Assembly (NCBI RefSeq): GCF_016859285.1
Contig: NC_053401.1
Location: 4,334,969 to 4,398,968, forward strand
From: Xiphias gladius
Lineage: Eukaryota > Chordata > Actinopteri > Istiophoriformes > Xiphiidae
DNA length: 64,000 nt
Reading direction: 5' to 3'
Shown: positions 12,301 to 61,101 of the stretch, piece by piece
Layout of the letters: each line of letters starts with the position of its first letter
How positions within the stretch are numbered: the stretch's first letter is position 1
Made by a program: the position numbers and the translations under genes
The notes under the pieces: model-generated
The model's database searches: none
Seen by the model: only the letters and a program-made list of their open reading frames with translations
Told to the model about the DNA's origin: nothing

Positions 12301-14190
12301 AAAAGTTAAATAAAATAAGGTATATATATATGCGAGAATCAACCGGCCTCATACCCGTGCCCGGTATGTATCAGCCATACATTCAACATAACACTCTAGA
12401 AATAAAATGTGAGTTTCAGAATGTGCAGTGATTCATCTTTTCCAGCTGTTTGTGACACTAGTGTCAATTACCTACATTAATAAGCCAGGGTTTCCAGTCT
12501 CTAGTTTCAAAATAAAGCTAACATTTCCTCATTTCAGGCCACACTGGTTCTATACAGAATAAATACTACTACCACCAGCACTACTATAACTGATGATAAT
12601 ACCAATGATAATAATAATATCAACTACTACTACTACTAATAATAATAATAATATAGCAAATTTATAATAATCAAAATACAAAATCATTAGATTTAATGAT
12701 GAAAACAAATAAAACCAATTCTAGGAGGCAATGTAAGAAAAAAGACAAAAATTCAAAGAAATATAAACAATATGGTAAAAAAAAAAAAAAGCTGTACACT
12801 ATCCAGTTAAAGTTATTACTTACAAAAGCGTCCTTTAAGGAAAATAAAAATTACTCACAAGAATATTTTAATGATTATCTATCTATGTATGAAAAAAAGC
12901 TTTATTTATTTTTATTATTTACTTTTTAAGCCTTTATTTTTAAGCCCACATTTCCGGGTCTCGCGCTGAGGCGCTTCTGTACACTGAAGCCACAGGTTTG
13001 ATCCAGAACTCCCGGCCCCGCCCACGCCCTTCCGACTGACCAATCAGATCTCTCCTGGCTTTAAAGCCCGTTCTACCGTGCAGCTCTGCCCTCCAGGGCC
13101 TTTAACTGACAAGGCTAGAAAGCCAATCAAGAAAGACTTCTCTGGCATTTCTGCGACCAGTCATTTTAGGCCAAGAATACCTTTGCGTGAGAGCCCGCCC
13201 CCGTTGTCACAGAAACAGCCAATCAACGCCCAGCAATGGAGACATTTAAAATTTAATGGTTTAGAAGTATTTGTTCATCTTTCACACATACTTTAAAATG
13301 TTTTTATGAGTTTCTATGCAAATACCTGTCATTGACCTTATCTGACTTCCATTTATTATTTTTTTTTTAATTTGTTTTTAATCTTTTTTTTTTCCATTTT
13401 TCTCCACTTTAGAAAGTGTTTTGTAAGAAAAGTTATTAACACTGGGAAGTTAAATCATACATGTTCTGACTGTAGGAAAGGAGCAGTAATGTGAAAGACA
13501 GAAATACTTGGGGGTTCGGGGTTGGGGGTGGTCTATTATAGCAGCCATAACAGAGGATTGAACCGACAGCAGTGAGCTAAAGCCAACCGGCCGCTGTCCA
13601 GGAAGGAAATGAAAAACCGATAAGTGTGATAACAACTGACAACGGAGTGACAAGGCAGAAAACAAGATTAAAACGCAATAGATAAAAAGAACCTGTCATG
13701 TCACTACAATAATGTGGATATAAGTAATGTGTTTTAACTATGCACAGTTCAGAATCGAAGGCGTTTCCACTAAATTTGCATGCTAGTCTCCTTTTGTTTT
13801 AAATTTTTTTTTTAGTGTTTCGGTGAGCGAGCTGCGGTTTTCCCTCCAGCTGAACAACCTTTAATCGTGACATTTGCATGAGCAACTCGAGAGAGAGAGA
13901 GACAGCTGACATTTGCCATCGAGACAAGTCCAGATGGGACACGACAAAAGCTGAAAACAGTCATTGTTTGCCAATAAAAAACTTCTGTCTCTAAAATCCA
14001 GAAGGTCAGATTATTATTATTATTTTTTTTTTTAAAGGAGATGTTTCACAAGAACTTTGAGGTATAAAAAAGGACCAAACCTGTTGTTACATGACAAAAG
14101 GGGTTACCTTATCTTACAAAAGTGATTTGTTCACTTCTGACATCGACTGTATGGCAAGTTAAAACATGCAAGCTTAAAAACGAACGCAGC
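12301..14190. other. Intergenic region between creb3l2 and ssbp1
   Basis: No gene is recognised. It is AT-rich, with ATA/ACT trinucleotide-like stretches at about 12,590-12,665 and A/T runs. A small GC-richer patch at about 12,950-13,230 contains CCAAT motifs (ACCAATCAGA near 13,040, AGCCAATCAA near 13,120 and 13,218); these could belong to the creb3l2 upstream region, but nothing proves it. Confidence 0.6.
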
Positions 14191-14212
14191 ACTTGAGGTC
14201 AGCCTGGTGCGT

Positions 14213-14218
14213 TTTATT
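14213..14218 (-). terminator. ssbp1: Candidate ssbp1 polyadenylation signal
   Basis: Canonical AATAAA on the minus strand, about 1.1 kb past the ssbp1 stop. It is the first canonical signal I found downstream of the gene. A variant signal nearer the stop may be used instead. Confidence 0.35.
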
Positions 14219-15313
14219 TACAGCAGGGGTCCCATACTGACTGGCTTGATACTGTATTCCTTGAGGACGACAGCCTACTCCTTGCACATTTGACGGGTAG
14301 CAGCTGAACCAAACGCCGCAACACAAATAAATCAATAGTCCACTTCTTGAAACTGTTAACCTTTCTCTAGAGAGAGACATTTTGGTATCGTGTATGCCAC
14401 GGTAAATCTGCTGGTCAAAGCTGAAGTGTTTAAAGTTGACAAGATGCACAGAAAAAAAAAAAACTAAATTTGGACAAACATTTGTTACTAGAAGGTGACG
14501 GATTGAAGTAGAAAGGTAATTTTGCTCTGAATGATTACTTTTAAAAATAAGTCAGCAGGGAAAGATGAAATGGCCAAAAATTCCTAACATGTCAGGGGCC
14601 TTAAAGAAACTGTCTCCCGTGTCAGATCTGGCTCCCAGCGCAGTAGTTTAAGACCCCTGATTTTTTTCATCTTCCTCTCCAAGGAATAATTTCTGAACTA
14701 CTGAGCTAAGAGAAGTTGTCTTAACTGACACAAGGAAGAAGAACTATAACAACTCTGGCTACGATCCTTCAACGTGAGCAAGAGTTGCTCCTGGCAGAGC
14801 TGCAACTTTTCAAAATCCTTGACACTGAGTCACCAAACTCAGTGTTATGGTTTACCAGAAGCATTTCAAAGTAAGTTTGATGGATTAACAAAATTATCTG
14901 AGTGTGTTTAAATCCCTCAAACTATTGCTTTCAACATTTTTCCCAATACATAAAACTTGAGAACTCACAACAAGGGCATAACAAAAAGTGAATATTTTTA
15001 AGGGCTTTGTACATGTAGCACAATAAAAAATCTGAATCGCTGGGTGTATATACACACACACACACAAACACACACTACAAGAGTGGGCTTTCTCTGCTAC
15101 TCTTGATGCATCGAAGACTTCTTTTTCCCACCAGCAGGAGGCGCCACAGTCAAACAAGCTCAGAGTGTCACAGCTTATTCTGTCCCCTCTCTGGTGGGTC
15201 AGTCAGTTCCTTTACTTGGTGGCATTCAGGTCCTCAGTCATATATATATATATATTTTTTGTATAACCAGGGAGACACAAAAAAGAAGTCGTCTTGTTGT
15301 TGAGCAAAGTCCC

Positions 15314-19804
<4,491 letters not shown>

Positions 19805-19828
<24 letters not shown>

Positions 19829-19907
19829 CTTCTCTGTTGCTGCGCGGACAGCTCTGAGCGAGGCAATGGGCAGACGAACGGCAGCCGGGGACTTTTTGGG
19901 GACTGAT
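19805..19907 (-). other. ssbp1: ssbp1 exon 2: 5' UTR plus first eight codons
   Basis: A strong acceptor (CTTGTTCAG after a long T-rich tract, AG at 19909-19908) opens this exon 79 bases before the ATG at 19828. This implies that the 5' UTR is split and that an upstream non-coding exon exists. Confidence 0.7.
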
Positions 19908-20094
19908 CTGAACAAGAGAAAAAAAAACAAAAAAAACAGAGCCAGTTTAGCAACAGTATAACGCACTGGATGCATACGGAGAAGTGGTTCTAATATCTTT
20001 TCCACCCTATTTACATAATTGAGGGTCGAGCTGAAGTCAACTTTTCTAAATTATCGTTTCAGTCCTTTAAAAAAGAAAAAAAAAAGCAACAATT

Positions 20095-20770
20095 TCTCGG
20101 GCTCCAGCTTCTAAAAATGGGAGGATTTGCTTCTCCTCTTTGTGATGTATCACGGTAAACTGAACCTATTTGGGTTTTGAACAAGGGTTCTGGAAAGTTC
20201 CTGACTGGCGTTTCTGTCACTGTGTTTTGACATCATCATTATATTGACCAAGTAATTAATGAATTCATCAAAAATGACTGCTAGTTGCGGCCGAAACATT
20301 AGAAACATTATCACCCAATACAGTTCGACAGCACCACAAAATACATTCCCCAAAAATGATGGCACACTTAAACCAACACCTCTGTAAAACAATTTCAACC
20401 AGAACTGAGCTTCATAACCTTCACGAAGGGAGGATTTGTTGTATTTGTCTGCATTAGTTTTGGCCTGGTGTACCAACAATGAGCGCAAATGAGTGTATAA
20501 AAGCACAACATATACAGCTGTTTAAAAATCAGACAATTACTAACGAAATCAGGCGTTTTCCTGATCAAAAATTCTGGTACGCAAGACTGGAGCTGCAACG
20601 ATTTATCGATTAATCGATTGGTTGATGGACAGAAAATGAATCTGCGACTATTCTGCTTTCACTTTTCTCGGGCATTTTATAGACGGAAAACAAATCAATC
20701 GATTAATGGAAAAAAAAAAAAAAATTGGCAGATTGACGGATGATGACAATAATCGTCAGTTGGAATCCCT
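20095..20770. repeat. Cluster of diverged dispersed repeats in ssbp1 intron 1
   Basis: At 20,095-20,180 there is a fragment with GGATTTGCTTCTCCTCTTTG and GTAAACTGAACC blocks. At 20,411-20,498 there is a fragment of the 17,674 family in inverse orientation (ACCTTCACGAAGGGAGGATT, GCATTAGTTTT, ending GAGTGTA). At 20,588-20,770 there are several TCGATTAATCGATTG-type motifs, ending in a GACAATAATCGTCAGTTGGA motif. All are non-coding. They form a patchwork of older insertions. Confidence 0.6.
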
Positions 20771-21415
20771 TCAGTGAGTTCCGGTACTTGGACCAACAAC
20801 CAAAGCAACTGAAAAGCCTCCTAAAAACATTTACATGACATTAACATGGTTATATTTTACAGGGCCACAGATCAGTGTTTTTGTAGTAGCCCAAAAAGAC
20901 CTCGCGAAGCATCAGCTTGACTTTTGATCCTACAACTGTCTTCCACTAAAACGATCTGCTAGATGACTGAGAGCGACGCATGCTAGGTCCAAGCGTTGTA
21001 AGGTGATTCCTTCGACGTTAGCCCCGAGACGAAGTGCGTGTTAACCAGGTAGGCGAAGCAGCAGCGGAAAATTAACAGATTTTAGAATGGAGTTTGGTGG
21101 GGTTACTTCTGTTCCGTGGAAGGGTGGTCGGGTGTCTGGGTCTGCGGTCAGACAAGCCGAAGGTTCAAACACGAAGACGTGGACTCAAAGTCAAAGCGGC
21201 GATGTCCCACGGCAGCAACGAGGCTTCTGGAGACTCCCGCCATCGGATGTGTACACGAAATATAGCTCCTCAAAACGAACGTTTTTCCTAACGCGGTTTG
21301 GTTCGCGGGCGGCAGCAGAGAAACGGCAGCGTGTTGCTGGAAAGCGGTGTCAATTTTTCTTTAAGGAAGGACAGCGGAGCTTATTTAAAAAAAAAAAAAA
21401 AGAAAGAAAACTCAC

Positions 21416-21520
21416 CAGGTGCGACTCTCCAGATGAGACTTTGGTAACCTCACGCTGTTTCCGGTCCGTCCGCAGGACAAATCCGACGCTCTACAGGAGC
21501 TCGCTAAAGTTCCGCTTCTA
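21416..21520 (-). promoter_or_regulatory. ssbp1: ssbp1 non-coding exon 1 and promoter-proximal DNA (inferred)
   Basis: A consensus donor on the minus strand (exon end at 21416, followed by GTGAGT) can splice to the acceptor at 19909-19908. Just upstream, the minus strand has an ETS-type CGGAAAC core near 21,460 and CpG-rich sequence, typical of promoters of nuclear-encoded mitochondrial genes. The exon's 5' limit is not visible; 21,520 is an approximate guess. Confidence 0.5.
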
Positions 21521-22246
21521 ATAACATCGTTCGCGCGTCTCTAAACATTTTTCGAATCATACGTGTTGAAATAATTAGAAATATCTATAGAAATCTATAT
21601 CTTTTATATCTATAGAAAACAAAGAACAAGAATAAAATTCGTCGAATGAAAAAAAATCCTGGTGTTTTTATTTGAAATATTATAAATAACATATTTTATT
21701 GGTGGAAACCGGGCTGTTGGTGTGGTGCTGAACTATAATTGCCTTTGCTCCCACGAACCACCGCCAGGGGGTGATATATCTCCACATCCTTATCTGACTC
21801 CGAGGAAAGTAACGCTGTCATACGGTGACACTTGGAACGGGATGGAGAGGACAATGTTGCTTTAGTATGACAAGATAATTTAAAGAAATGTGGTCTTTAC
21901 TGAACAAGGGTATTTAACAGTGAGAGATGCAAAAAAAGCCCAATCATATAACCTCAAAATGTACATGAATATTACATAAAACAATACATATAAATTATTA
22001 CAAGTTGTCTTATGCTTGCTCTCATGTATTGCTTGATTTCAAGACTCAAAATTACAGATATTGATTATTGTTTTCTTATTAAAAAAATACAAATGAACAG
22101 GCACAAACCTCAGACTCTGTATGGATTTTGATTCCAGTTTCCTTTATGTTTCCTTGCATCGCATGTTTAACTTTTCATCCTGTATTTTATGCTGTGACCC
22201 AAATGGACCAATTAGTGGTCCATTACCTCACCTATCTATCCATCTA

Positions 22247-22285
<39 letters not shown>

Positions 22286-22402
22286 GTCTATCTTCCTGTC
22301 TGTCTGTCTATCTATCTATCTATCTGTCTACCTGTCTGTCTATCTATCTACCTGTCTGTCTATCTATCTATCTATCTACCTGTCTGTCTGTCTATCTGTC
22401 TG

Positions 22403-22433
<31 letters not shown>

Positions 22434-22640
22434 GTCTTTCTATCTACCTGTCTGTCTATCTAACCAAAATCAGTAAAAATGTGTTAAGACTCAAATTCAA
22501 AGCGCTGGATTTTGAGGAAAAATCAACTGTATGTTAGTAACAGTTACATTATTTATTCAGTGTAATAACTAAGCGTCGAATTAACAACTTTAAATCCTCT
22601 GAAATGAAATGAACGGTTGACAAATGGCTGCCGTTTGTAA
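21521..22640. other. Divergent intergenic interval ssbp1/laminin beta-1
   Basis: About 1.3 kb separates the inferred ssbp1 first exon from the laminin start. The middle is AT-rich without genes. The tetranucleotide array at 22231-22462 occupies the laminin-proximal half. A CCGCCAGGGGGTGA motif at about 21,765 resembles a CTCF half-site. Confidence 0.6.
22231..22462. repeat. Compound TCTA/TCTG tetranucleotide microsatellite
   Basis: About 230 bases of intermixed CTAT, CTGT and CTAC units. Its translation gives a spurious Leu-Ser-Ile-Tyr/Val-Cys repeat protein on the plus strand. Confidence 0.95.
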
Positions 22641-22866
22641 CTCCAAGTGCTGCCAGCAGAGGGGGCGCTCGTTTCCCAGAGCGCGCCGTGGCGCGCCGCT
22701 GCGGGCGGCGGGGTGGAGTTGGTCTGGCTGGTGGGTTTGCGGGCTCTCTACAGGACAACTCCCTGCGCCTCAGACTCTGCGCTTCGGACACGCATCAACG
22801 CGCAGGCAACTGAGCCGTAGGACCCGTCGACATCCCCGAAGAGCTGCCGGTGCCCCGCCGCCGGAG
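22641..22866 (+). promoter_or_regulatory. lamb1: Laminin beta-1 CpG-rich promoter / 5' UTR
   Basis: CpG-dense sequence (for example GCGCGCCGTGGCGCGCC at about 22,681-22,697) immediately precedes the start codon. No TATA box is seen. The frame is open from an ATG at 22624, in phase with the laminin start 81 codons later, but that stretch has the composition of a leader (Arg/Pro/Ala-rich) and would bury the signal peptide. Confidence 0.55.
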
Positions 22867-54912
<32,046 letters not shown>

Positions 54913-56730
54913 TGATCACCCGGGCGCCTGCTCCCGGATGATTCCCAGAGCATTAGGACCAAACACTGAATGATGTTTGACACTGTCAGCACCCAAAGTT
55001 TTGATTGTGTATGAGCCCGCAACTTAACACAAGTATAAGCATATCGGACAATCGTGCAAAGAAGTATTTTAACGATGGAAACGAGCTTTAAAGTTGCCAA
55101 AGACCATTAAAGTACTGAAGTCCTAAAGGAAACCACTGAAAGCCAATGTGACCTCAGTGCTAGAAACTAGAGAATATAGAACAATGTATCTGTGTAAACT
55201 CTTTGTATTTAAATACTCCACTGGACATATTTGAAGGAAATATTAAAGTTTTATATAAGCCCAAAGATATGAGTCTGGACCAAAAGGCATTTGTGAAAAA
55301 GTGCTGTAACTATGAACAAATAATAAATTTTGATTTGAAGATGAAGTTACTGACGCGTTTTGTTTTTTTTCCTTCTTCTTCTATTTGCTGGATGGTAGAG
55401 CACCTAGAAAATATCTGTAAAATGTCCCCGTGTTTTGATCAGGAATTCATGCAATAAAACTGAACCTTTTTCATATTACAGTCAAATCAGACAATTAACA
55501 CAAAATTCAGCAAGTGGCCAAAAATAGATAAATGTAGTATGGAAAGTGAGGCATTTTTAGGCCTTTTTAATGGCAGCAAGATTCAGGACTAATTCCACTG
55601 CTGAAAATATTCAAGATTTCTCCCCGGAAGCAGTTTAACAGAGGTGGTAACCCACCACCAAGATCCCTACTCTTCTAATCTTGTAATCAGTTTTTAAAAA
55701 AAAATGGAATTATTGACGGCCTAAACAGTTCAATACACTCATGAAGTTGAGAAAAAGGGGTTGAGGACGGTTGACGCTCCCAAACTCTGTATACAAGAGG
55801 AAACATATTTGAATTATTTAGCATTCAGAGGAAAGTTTATTCCTGTTAAAATAGGTCAAGCTTCGTGAAATAAGAACAAATTCCATGCAAAAGGGGAAAC
55901 AAGGCTACAACACAGGCCCGACTCACGCAGATGGACTTAGGTGTCATCCGCTGTTCATCCCTTAAGTTTGTCAAATGGAAACCTGCGTTACTTGTATAAC
56001 GACTTTACTTCTCAGGATCTCGCACACGGTGGTTCACAGGACTGTTTTCAGACCTTCAGCTCACTCTAGAAAAGTGGCAGCGCGTTGTTATGGCTCTGTT
56101 GTTAGGTAGCGCTTCGAACAGCACAGCAATAGCAGCGTTTATGTAGATTTCATGCGTTTGTAATAGCAGCACAAAGTTCAGACAGACATGGGGTTTTAAA
56201 GACCGACGCCGACACCGATATTGTTGATGTGAAGCTGCAGATGACCGATGCCCCCCCCCCCATTTTAAAGCCTAAAAAATAATTACTCAGCGTTTTCTTC
56301 AAAGTCGTGTTGTTGGGAGCAAACCCTGAAATAAAAACTGAATCCACGCTATCATGGGGCAAATGAAAGACATTTTAATCAGCTTTTTGGATGATTTTTA
56401 GCAGCCTGATAAGGCATGGTGAGGCAGGTTTGACAGACTGACAAGACTGAAGATGCAGAGGAAAATCCTCCCACAACACACTGGAATGACCTTTGCTTTC
56501 AGACATCTGATGTAAACACATATGGAGAGAAACCGTCACATATGAAGCCAAAGACCTGCACGATCTTAAATCAAAATAGTATCTCCTTTAATTGTTCAAA
56601 ACTCAAATACCCTTTGCCAAGCTCCAAAATAAAAATGTACAACTTTACATGAGGACTGTAAAGTGCTTTGGATTTTTTTTTTCTGTGACTCATGTGGGTA
56701 AAGAGTTAAGGCAAACCGCAGCTTCTGGCT
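54913..56730. other. Convergent 3' interval between lamb1 and eri1
   Basis: About 1.8 kb that must contain both 3' UTRs. Plus-strand signals for lamb1: ATTAAA near 55106, AATAAA at 55322-55327 and AATAAA at 55453-55458. Minus-strand signals for eri1: ATTAAA at 56592-56587 and AATAAA near 55839. The last would reach into the lamb1 side. A C run lies at about 56,251-56,260. No gene is recognised in between. Confidence 0.6.
55453..55458 (+). terminator. lamb1: Candidate lamb1 polyadenylation signal
   Basis: Canonical AATAAA about 540 bases after the stop. An alternative AATAAA lies at 55322-55327. Which is used cannot be told from sequence. Confidence 0.4.
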
Positions 56731-59700
56731 CTAGTCTCTGCTGCGCGGGTTACGTGGTGCTGGAGCACCTTCCATAGGAGCCGAGCTGGGAACCGAGAGC
56801 AGCTGGCCGGCGTGCATGCGTTCATTGACGCGCAGCTGGCACCCGTCCTTCAGCATGCGAAGAGCTATCCTGGCAATGTTGCGCGAGTCGTCCAGCCCAG
56901 AGTGGGGGCGACCTTCGTACTTCAGACCCAGCTTCTCCAGCATGGTGCTCAGCTTCGTCTGTGTCCGGGGGACCTGGAGGGAGGACGGAAAACAGTTGGT
57001 GGTTTGCTGTAATTTCTAAAAAGGGCTAAGACAACAGGTCTTTTTCACAGCGGAGACTTTGACACGTCATAGCAGGAAAAGGCACAGGTGTAATTAGTAA
57101 CAGTAACAATGGCTGCCTTCCACTTGAGAGAGCCAGTTCCAGAGTAGCTTACTGGGAAATCAGCAATCGTTAATGTTATTAATTAAGCCTGCTTTTTCTT
57201 TTGGTTTTGATTTCTTTTAATTTCTTTTAAAATAAAACTGATTTATAAAAATGTTAGTTTTAGGATTGTATCTAAGGGTCATTTCTTGGACGATAAAATG
57301 GCTGAAATTCATATAGTGCAGGGAGCTACCATGCAGGCTGTCGGTCTGCCTGTCAGGAGCAATTTGTGGTTCAGTGTTTTGCCCAGGGACATGTGGACCG
57401 GAGGAGCTGGGGAACTGAACCATCAACCCTGCAATCAGTGGACGACCTGCTCTCCCCGATGAGCCAACACTTACATTAGGCTGATTTTTTGAATAATTTA
57501 AACCCTGCACTGTTAAAGCCACCAAATGTCAATCAGTAAGAACAGTGTGAAACCTGGCAGGAATGTTGGGCCAAATGCTCCTGCATGTGTGATACATAAA
57601 AAAAACAGGGATAAAATTAAAAATAAATGAATATCAAAGTCCATGTCGCTCAAATAATATTTTACAATCTGCATTAAAATTTTGCACATTTTAGCTTCAT
57701 TAAAGACATGATTTAGTTGCAAAACTGATACATTCAGTTCATCAAAACAATTTAAAATTGAAACCTTGTAGAAGTTCCCGTATGATTTCCTTATGTTTAT
57801 CCACTTCTTTGCAAACGGAGGATATCTGATGTGGCTTACGCGGCACTGGATGTTGAGGAACTTGCTCATGTCCCAGGCCCTAGAGACGACGTACGACAAA
57901 AAGTGGCATTACAGTCAGATGAAATTCCACTGAAGGGATTATTGAAAAGATACACAAGGTTATTTTTCTCTAATTCTGCAGCAGTATTGAAGTGAAACAT
58001 CATACCCATCAGTCAGGATGGCATATTTGTATTTTGTTCCGAGCTCTCTCTCCTGAAGCCAAGCTACAACTCGCTGAAGGACTGCTGGGAACAGGTCTGC
58101 TTCTTCAACCATTTTCTGCTCAACAAAACAAGATTTTCTTCATGTAGTGCTAAAACTCCTTTACATAATATGACCCTTATATCGAAGAAGACACTTAAAC
58201 ATACACTGAGCTCAACCAACCTGTGTTATTCCTGTTAACTTCACACAAAAGTCTGAGAGTTGCGGGTTCAACTCTGGTTTTACATATTCCTGAAAGGTGT
58301 CCACCTGCAAAATAAATTGAAAAAATAAAAGGAAGTCGATAATTACAAAACTCACTTTGCACATTAAAAAGTAAACAATCCTGCCTTCATCACAAAAACA
58401 ACTCACAATTTCTAAAGTGTGCGTATTGATGAGAACCATAGGGAACTCTATGATTTCATGAAGGAAGTCTGATGGATTATCCTCTTCACATGTCGCTTCA
58501 AAGTCCACCACACAGATGTAGTCATAGTAGGTGTCAGTGGGTCCTCCCTCAGCTGCAGACTGCATCAGCTTCTGCTTCTTATAGTGGCTCTTCAACCTCT
58601 TCTTCATCACGTCCTTCACTCCTCTTTATAAACAAAGACAGAAAGAGTCTGAAATAATTTTTCTAGGAAGTTCAGTGATTCTCAATAATTATGGCAAGAC
58701 CTGTGATCCGAGCTTGAGATTTCCCCGTGCAAGTTTCATTTTAGTCATCAAATAGCCCAGGAGTCCAATTTCTTTCTCTCCAAAGTGTAAAATGTTTTAC
58801 ACATTACCTTGTGTCAAGCTTCAGCTCTGCTAACTTGATTCGGAGCTCCTCCTTGGACATGCGGTTGATGTGTCCATTGGCCAAAGCGATCTCTTTGTAA
58901 ACCGGATGACTGAAGTCACCGTTCGACTGAGACGGGGACACCTGAGGAGCAGACTCTGCTGCAGGGCATATCCTGCTGCCAGACTTTGCCTGAGGAGGAA
59001 TGATCTCAGTCAGCATGTCTTACTTGGTGATATAATGCTTCAAATTTAGCAAATGATAATGCTATACGGAGCTAAGCAAGCTCATAGAGACAGTGGGTCT
59101 TGTCCTAAAATTCTATTGCTATTTTCTGTGAGGCTTGTTCCTATGAGTGCTCCATGTCGGATTCACCAAACTCTTTTAAGGGTGCGAATTTGTCGTAAAT
59201 CGCTCATTTCAGTCAGACGAATCCCACCAGTTTTTGAGGAAGTGTGCGTTCGTGAGGTCTGATCATTGGCATAATCAACACAACTAAAATGACCATATAA
59301 GGCTGACTGTGCCGTTTCTTTAAAAATGGGAAAATTTCATTCACAAAAGTGTCATACATGAGTCAAAAGAAGAATTTCACATTGTCCTGCTGGCGGAAAT
59401 CAGCAAACAAAAACATAACAAAATGTAGCAGAGACATTTGTCCATTAACAATATTAGAGGAGCCAAAACAATTTCATTACTCCCAACTGTTTTACACTCA
59501 ATTTAAAAATGCACTCCTGCTAATTCTTTTTTTTTAAAATAGCAAACATAACACACCGGATATGTCATATGTAGGGAGCAAAAACAAAAAGCAACTAAAG
59601 ACCCTTTAGGTCAAAATGGCAGCATTTACTGCTGGTTCTGTTTTCATGGATTATTACTAATGTTGCTATTTATTTCATTGTGTTTGTCTGCACCAAGTAA

Positions 59701-60056
59701 CTAATTGTTGATTTAGAGAATTTGAATTACACACCATTACCATCACTACACCTACCTCAAACTAATACAGTCTAACACAACAACCCTTTAGTAAACTGCA
59801 CAAGCAAGCTAATAAATAGCGAATAAACTGGCAACGGTATAAACTGACGGTAAACCGAATAGTTTTTCCACGGTAACTTATCTAGATATTGACATTTAAG
59901 ACAGTCGGTGGGAAATGTACTGTGAAATGTGACTGTCTCAGTTCGATCAGATGTAGACGTTAGCTTGCCGCTAACACCAACCTGTTCATCTTCTCTCGCG
60001 GCAGACATCTTCACATTCACGTCCTTGGCATGGATATTCTCCTTGTGCTCGTCCAT
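56731..60056 (-). CDS. eri1: eri1: 3'-5' exoribonuclease 1, complete
   Basis: Exons in transcript order: 60056-59982, 58989-58808, 58623-58407, 58304-58221, 58115-58006, 57879-57765, 56973-56731. The total is 1,026 nt (341 aa plus TAG; human 349). All junctions are GT-AG and in phase. The enzyme trims 3' ends of histone mRNA with the stem-loop-binding protein, matures 5.8S rRNA and degrades small RNAs. A SAP domain (~residues 55-105) contains KEIALANGHINRMSKEELRI and GVKDVMKKRLKSHYKKQK. The DEDDh nuclease (~120-300) retains every catalytic residue: D126 and E128 in VVDFEATCEE, D226 in GAWDMSKFLN, and H285 and D290 in RPHSGLDDSRN. Other conserved blocks are PPFAKKWINIRKSYGNFYK and CQLRVNERMHAGQLLSV. 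The gene converges on lamb1. Confidence 0.97.
57315..57470 (-). mobile_element. tRNA-derived SINE in eri1 intron 6
   Basis: On the minus strand the sequence opens GTGTTGGCTCATCGGGGAGA (A-box region). It continues to GGGTTGATGGTTCAGTTCCC (B-box region) and then CGGTCCACATGTCCCTGGGC, AAAACACTGAACC and ACAAATTGCTCCTGACAGGC. This is the standard layout of a teleost tRNA-derived SINE and is better preserved than the pair in lamb1 intron 19. Confidence 0.8.
59746..59786 (+). repeat. Fragment of the 17,674-17,995 inverted-repeat family in eri1 intron 1
   Basis: ACACCTACCTCAAACTAATA then CAGTCTAACACAACAACCC parallels the block just inside the left end of the ssbp1 element (CACCCACCTAAAACTAATGC, AGTCTAACAAAACA). 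A GAATAAACTGGCAAC motif at about 59,821 may be a remnant of the end. Confidence 0.55.
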
Positions 60057-60180
60057 TTAAAAGCGGAGGTTTAGCCAGAACTTTTCGAAAAACAACATCA
60101 ACGCGAATTTATTTAAACTGAGCTCATGACAATAACGTTACGCGCTATGCTAACACGGGCCGGCCGCGGGACAGCCAACA
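60057..60180 (-). promoter_or_regulatory. eri1: eri1 5' UTR / promoter region
   Basis: Immediately upstream of the eri1 ATG. A small CpG-rich patch (GGGCCGGCCGCGGG at about 60,158-60,171) is present and no TATA box is seen. The transcription start is not determinable. Confidence 0.45.
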
Positions 60181-61036
60181 TTCCTGTGCGACTTCGGGAC
60201 GTCCGTCTACTTTTAAGACACAAAGTAAAATCCCAATTCACTAAACTGATGTTATCTATTTTAAAATTATTCACAAAAAAAACCCCAAAACAGGTGTTAT
60301 CTTCTAGCTCTGTCTTCAGCGCCACTTGCTGCTACACCAAACTCTTTTCTTTCTTTCAGGTGGACCGTTATGACGCTTTCCGGTTTGCGCCAAGACAACA
60401 CCGACGCTCACTACCGCCATCTGCTGCGGCGGATGACGAGGCTGTATTTTTTAATATCACCTACTTCTAACTCTGTTACATTTTGCTGTTTCACTCTTAT
60501 TCTCCGACCGAACACATCTGAATATTTGCTTACACGTTTCTTTACTGTGCCGCGGGTGCATTTCACTGGGCGTCGTGCTCCCTTACTGGGGGCTTAATCA
60601 TTTCGTGTTTTTTCCGGGTCGAACGCCACGGTATCCCGGCATCATACCGGTCAGCAAACGCGTGTCCCGTGTTTTCATCTATTCACTGTTCAAGTTTAAA
60701 ATCGCAGCCGAACACGAAAACCAACATGAACAACTACATGTTAATATGTCCAAGTCTGTGTTTCTAATTTACTGTATTTTTGCTCCCGTTCCTTCCGACC
60801 TTCTTTATTTTTGTCTCATTTTCTCTCCGCATTGTATGGTCATTTATTATCCCAGATTTGATTTAAATTGTTATTCCCTTTCTTGCTCTGTTGTTTTTTT
60901 TTTTACTCGTTACCTTCTAAATAAAGGGGGTAAAATAAAATAGTAGTGAATGGCCTTTGACAGAAAACCTCACTTTATTTTGTTACTAAAACGGCATAAA
61001 GTCCTATTTAACCAGATTTGAACTCTTTCATCCAGT

Positions 61037-61054
61037 TTTCTCCCATGCATGTTC

Positions 61055-61100
<46 letters not shown>
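61037..61100. repeat. (GT)n microsatellite
   Basis: Long uninterrupted GT array, ending GGTGGGGG. Confidence 0.92.

Positions 61101-61101
<1 letters not shown>

Noticed and set aside
22121..22537. Open frames with Leu-Ser-Ile-Tyr / Val-Cys repeats
   Set aside because: They are translations of the TCTA/TCTG tetranucleotide array.
60575..60943. 122-residue plus-strand frame upstream of eri1
   Set aside because: It is Phe/Tyr/Ser-rich, typical of A/T-rich non-coding DNA, with no domain recognised and no splice sites at its ends.
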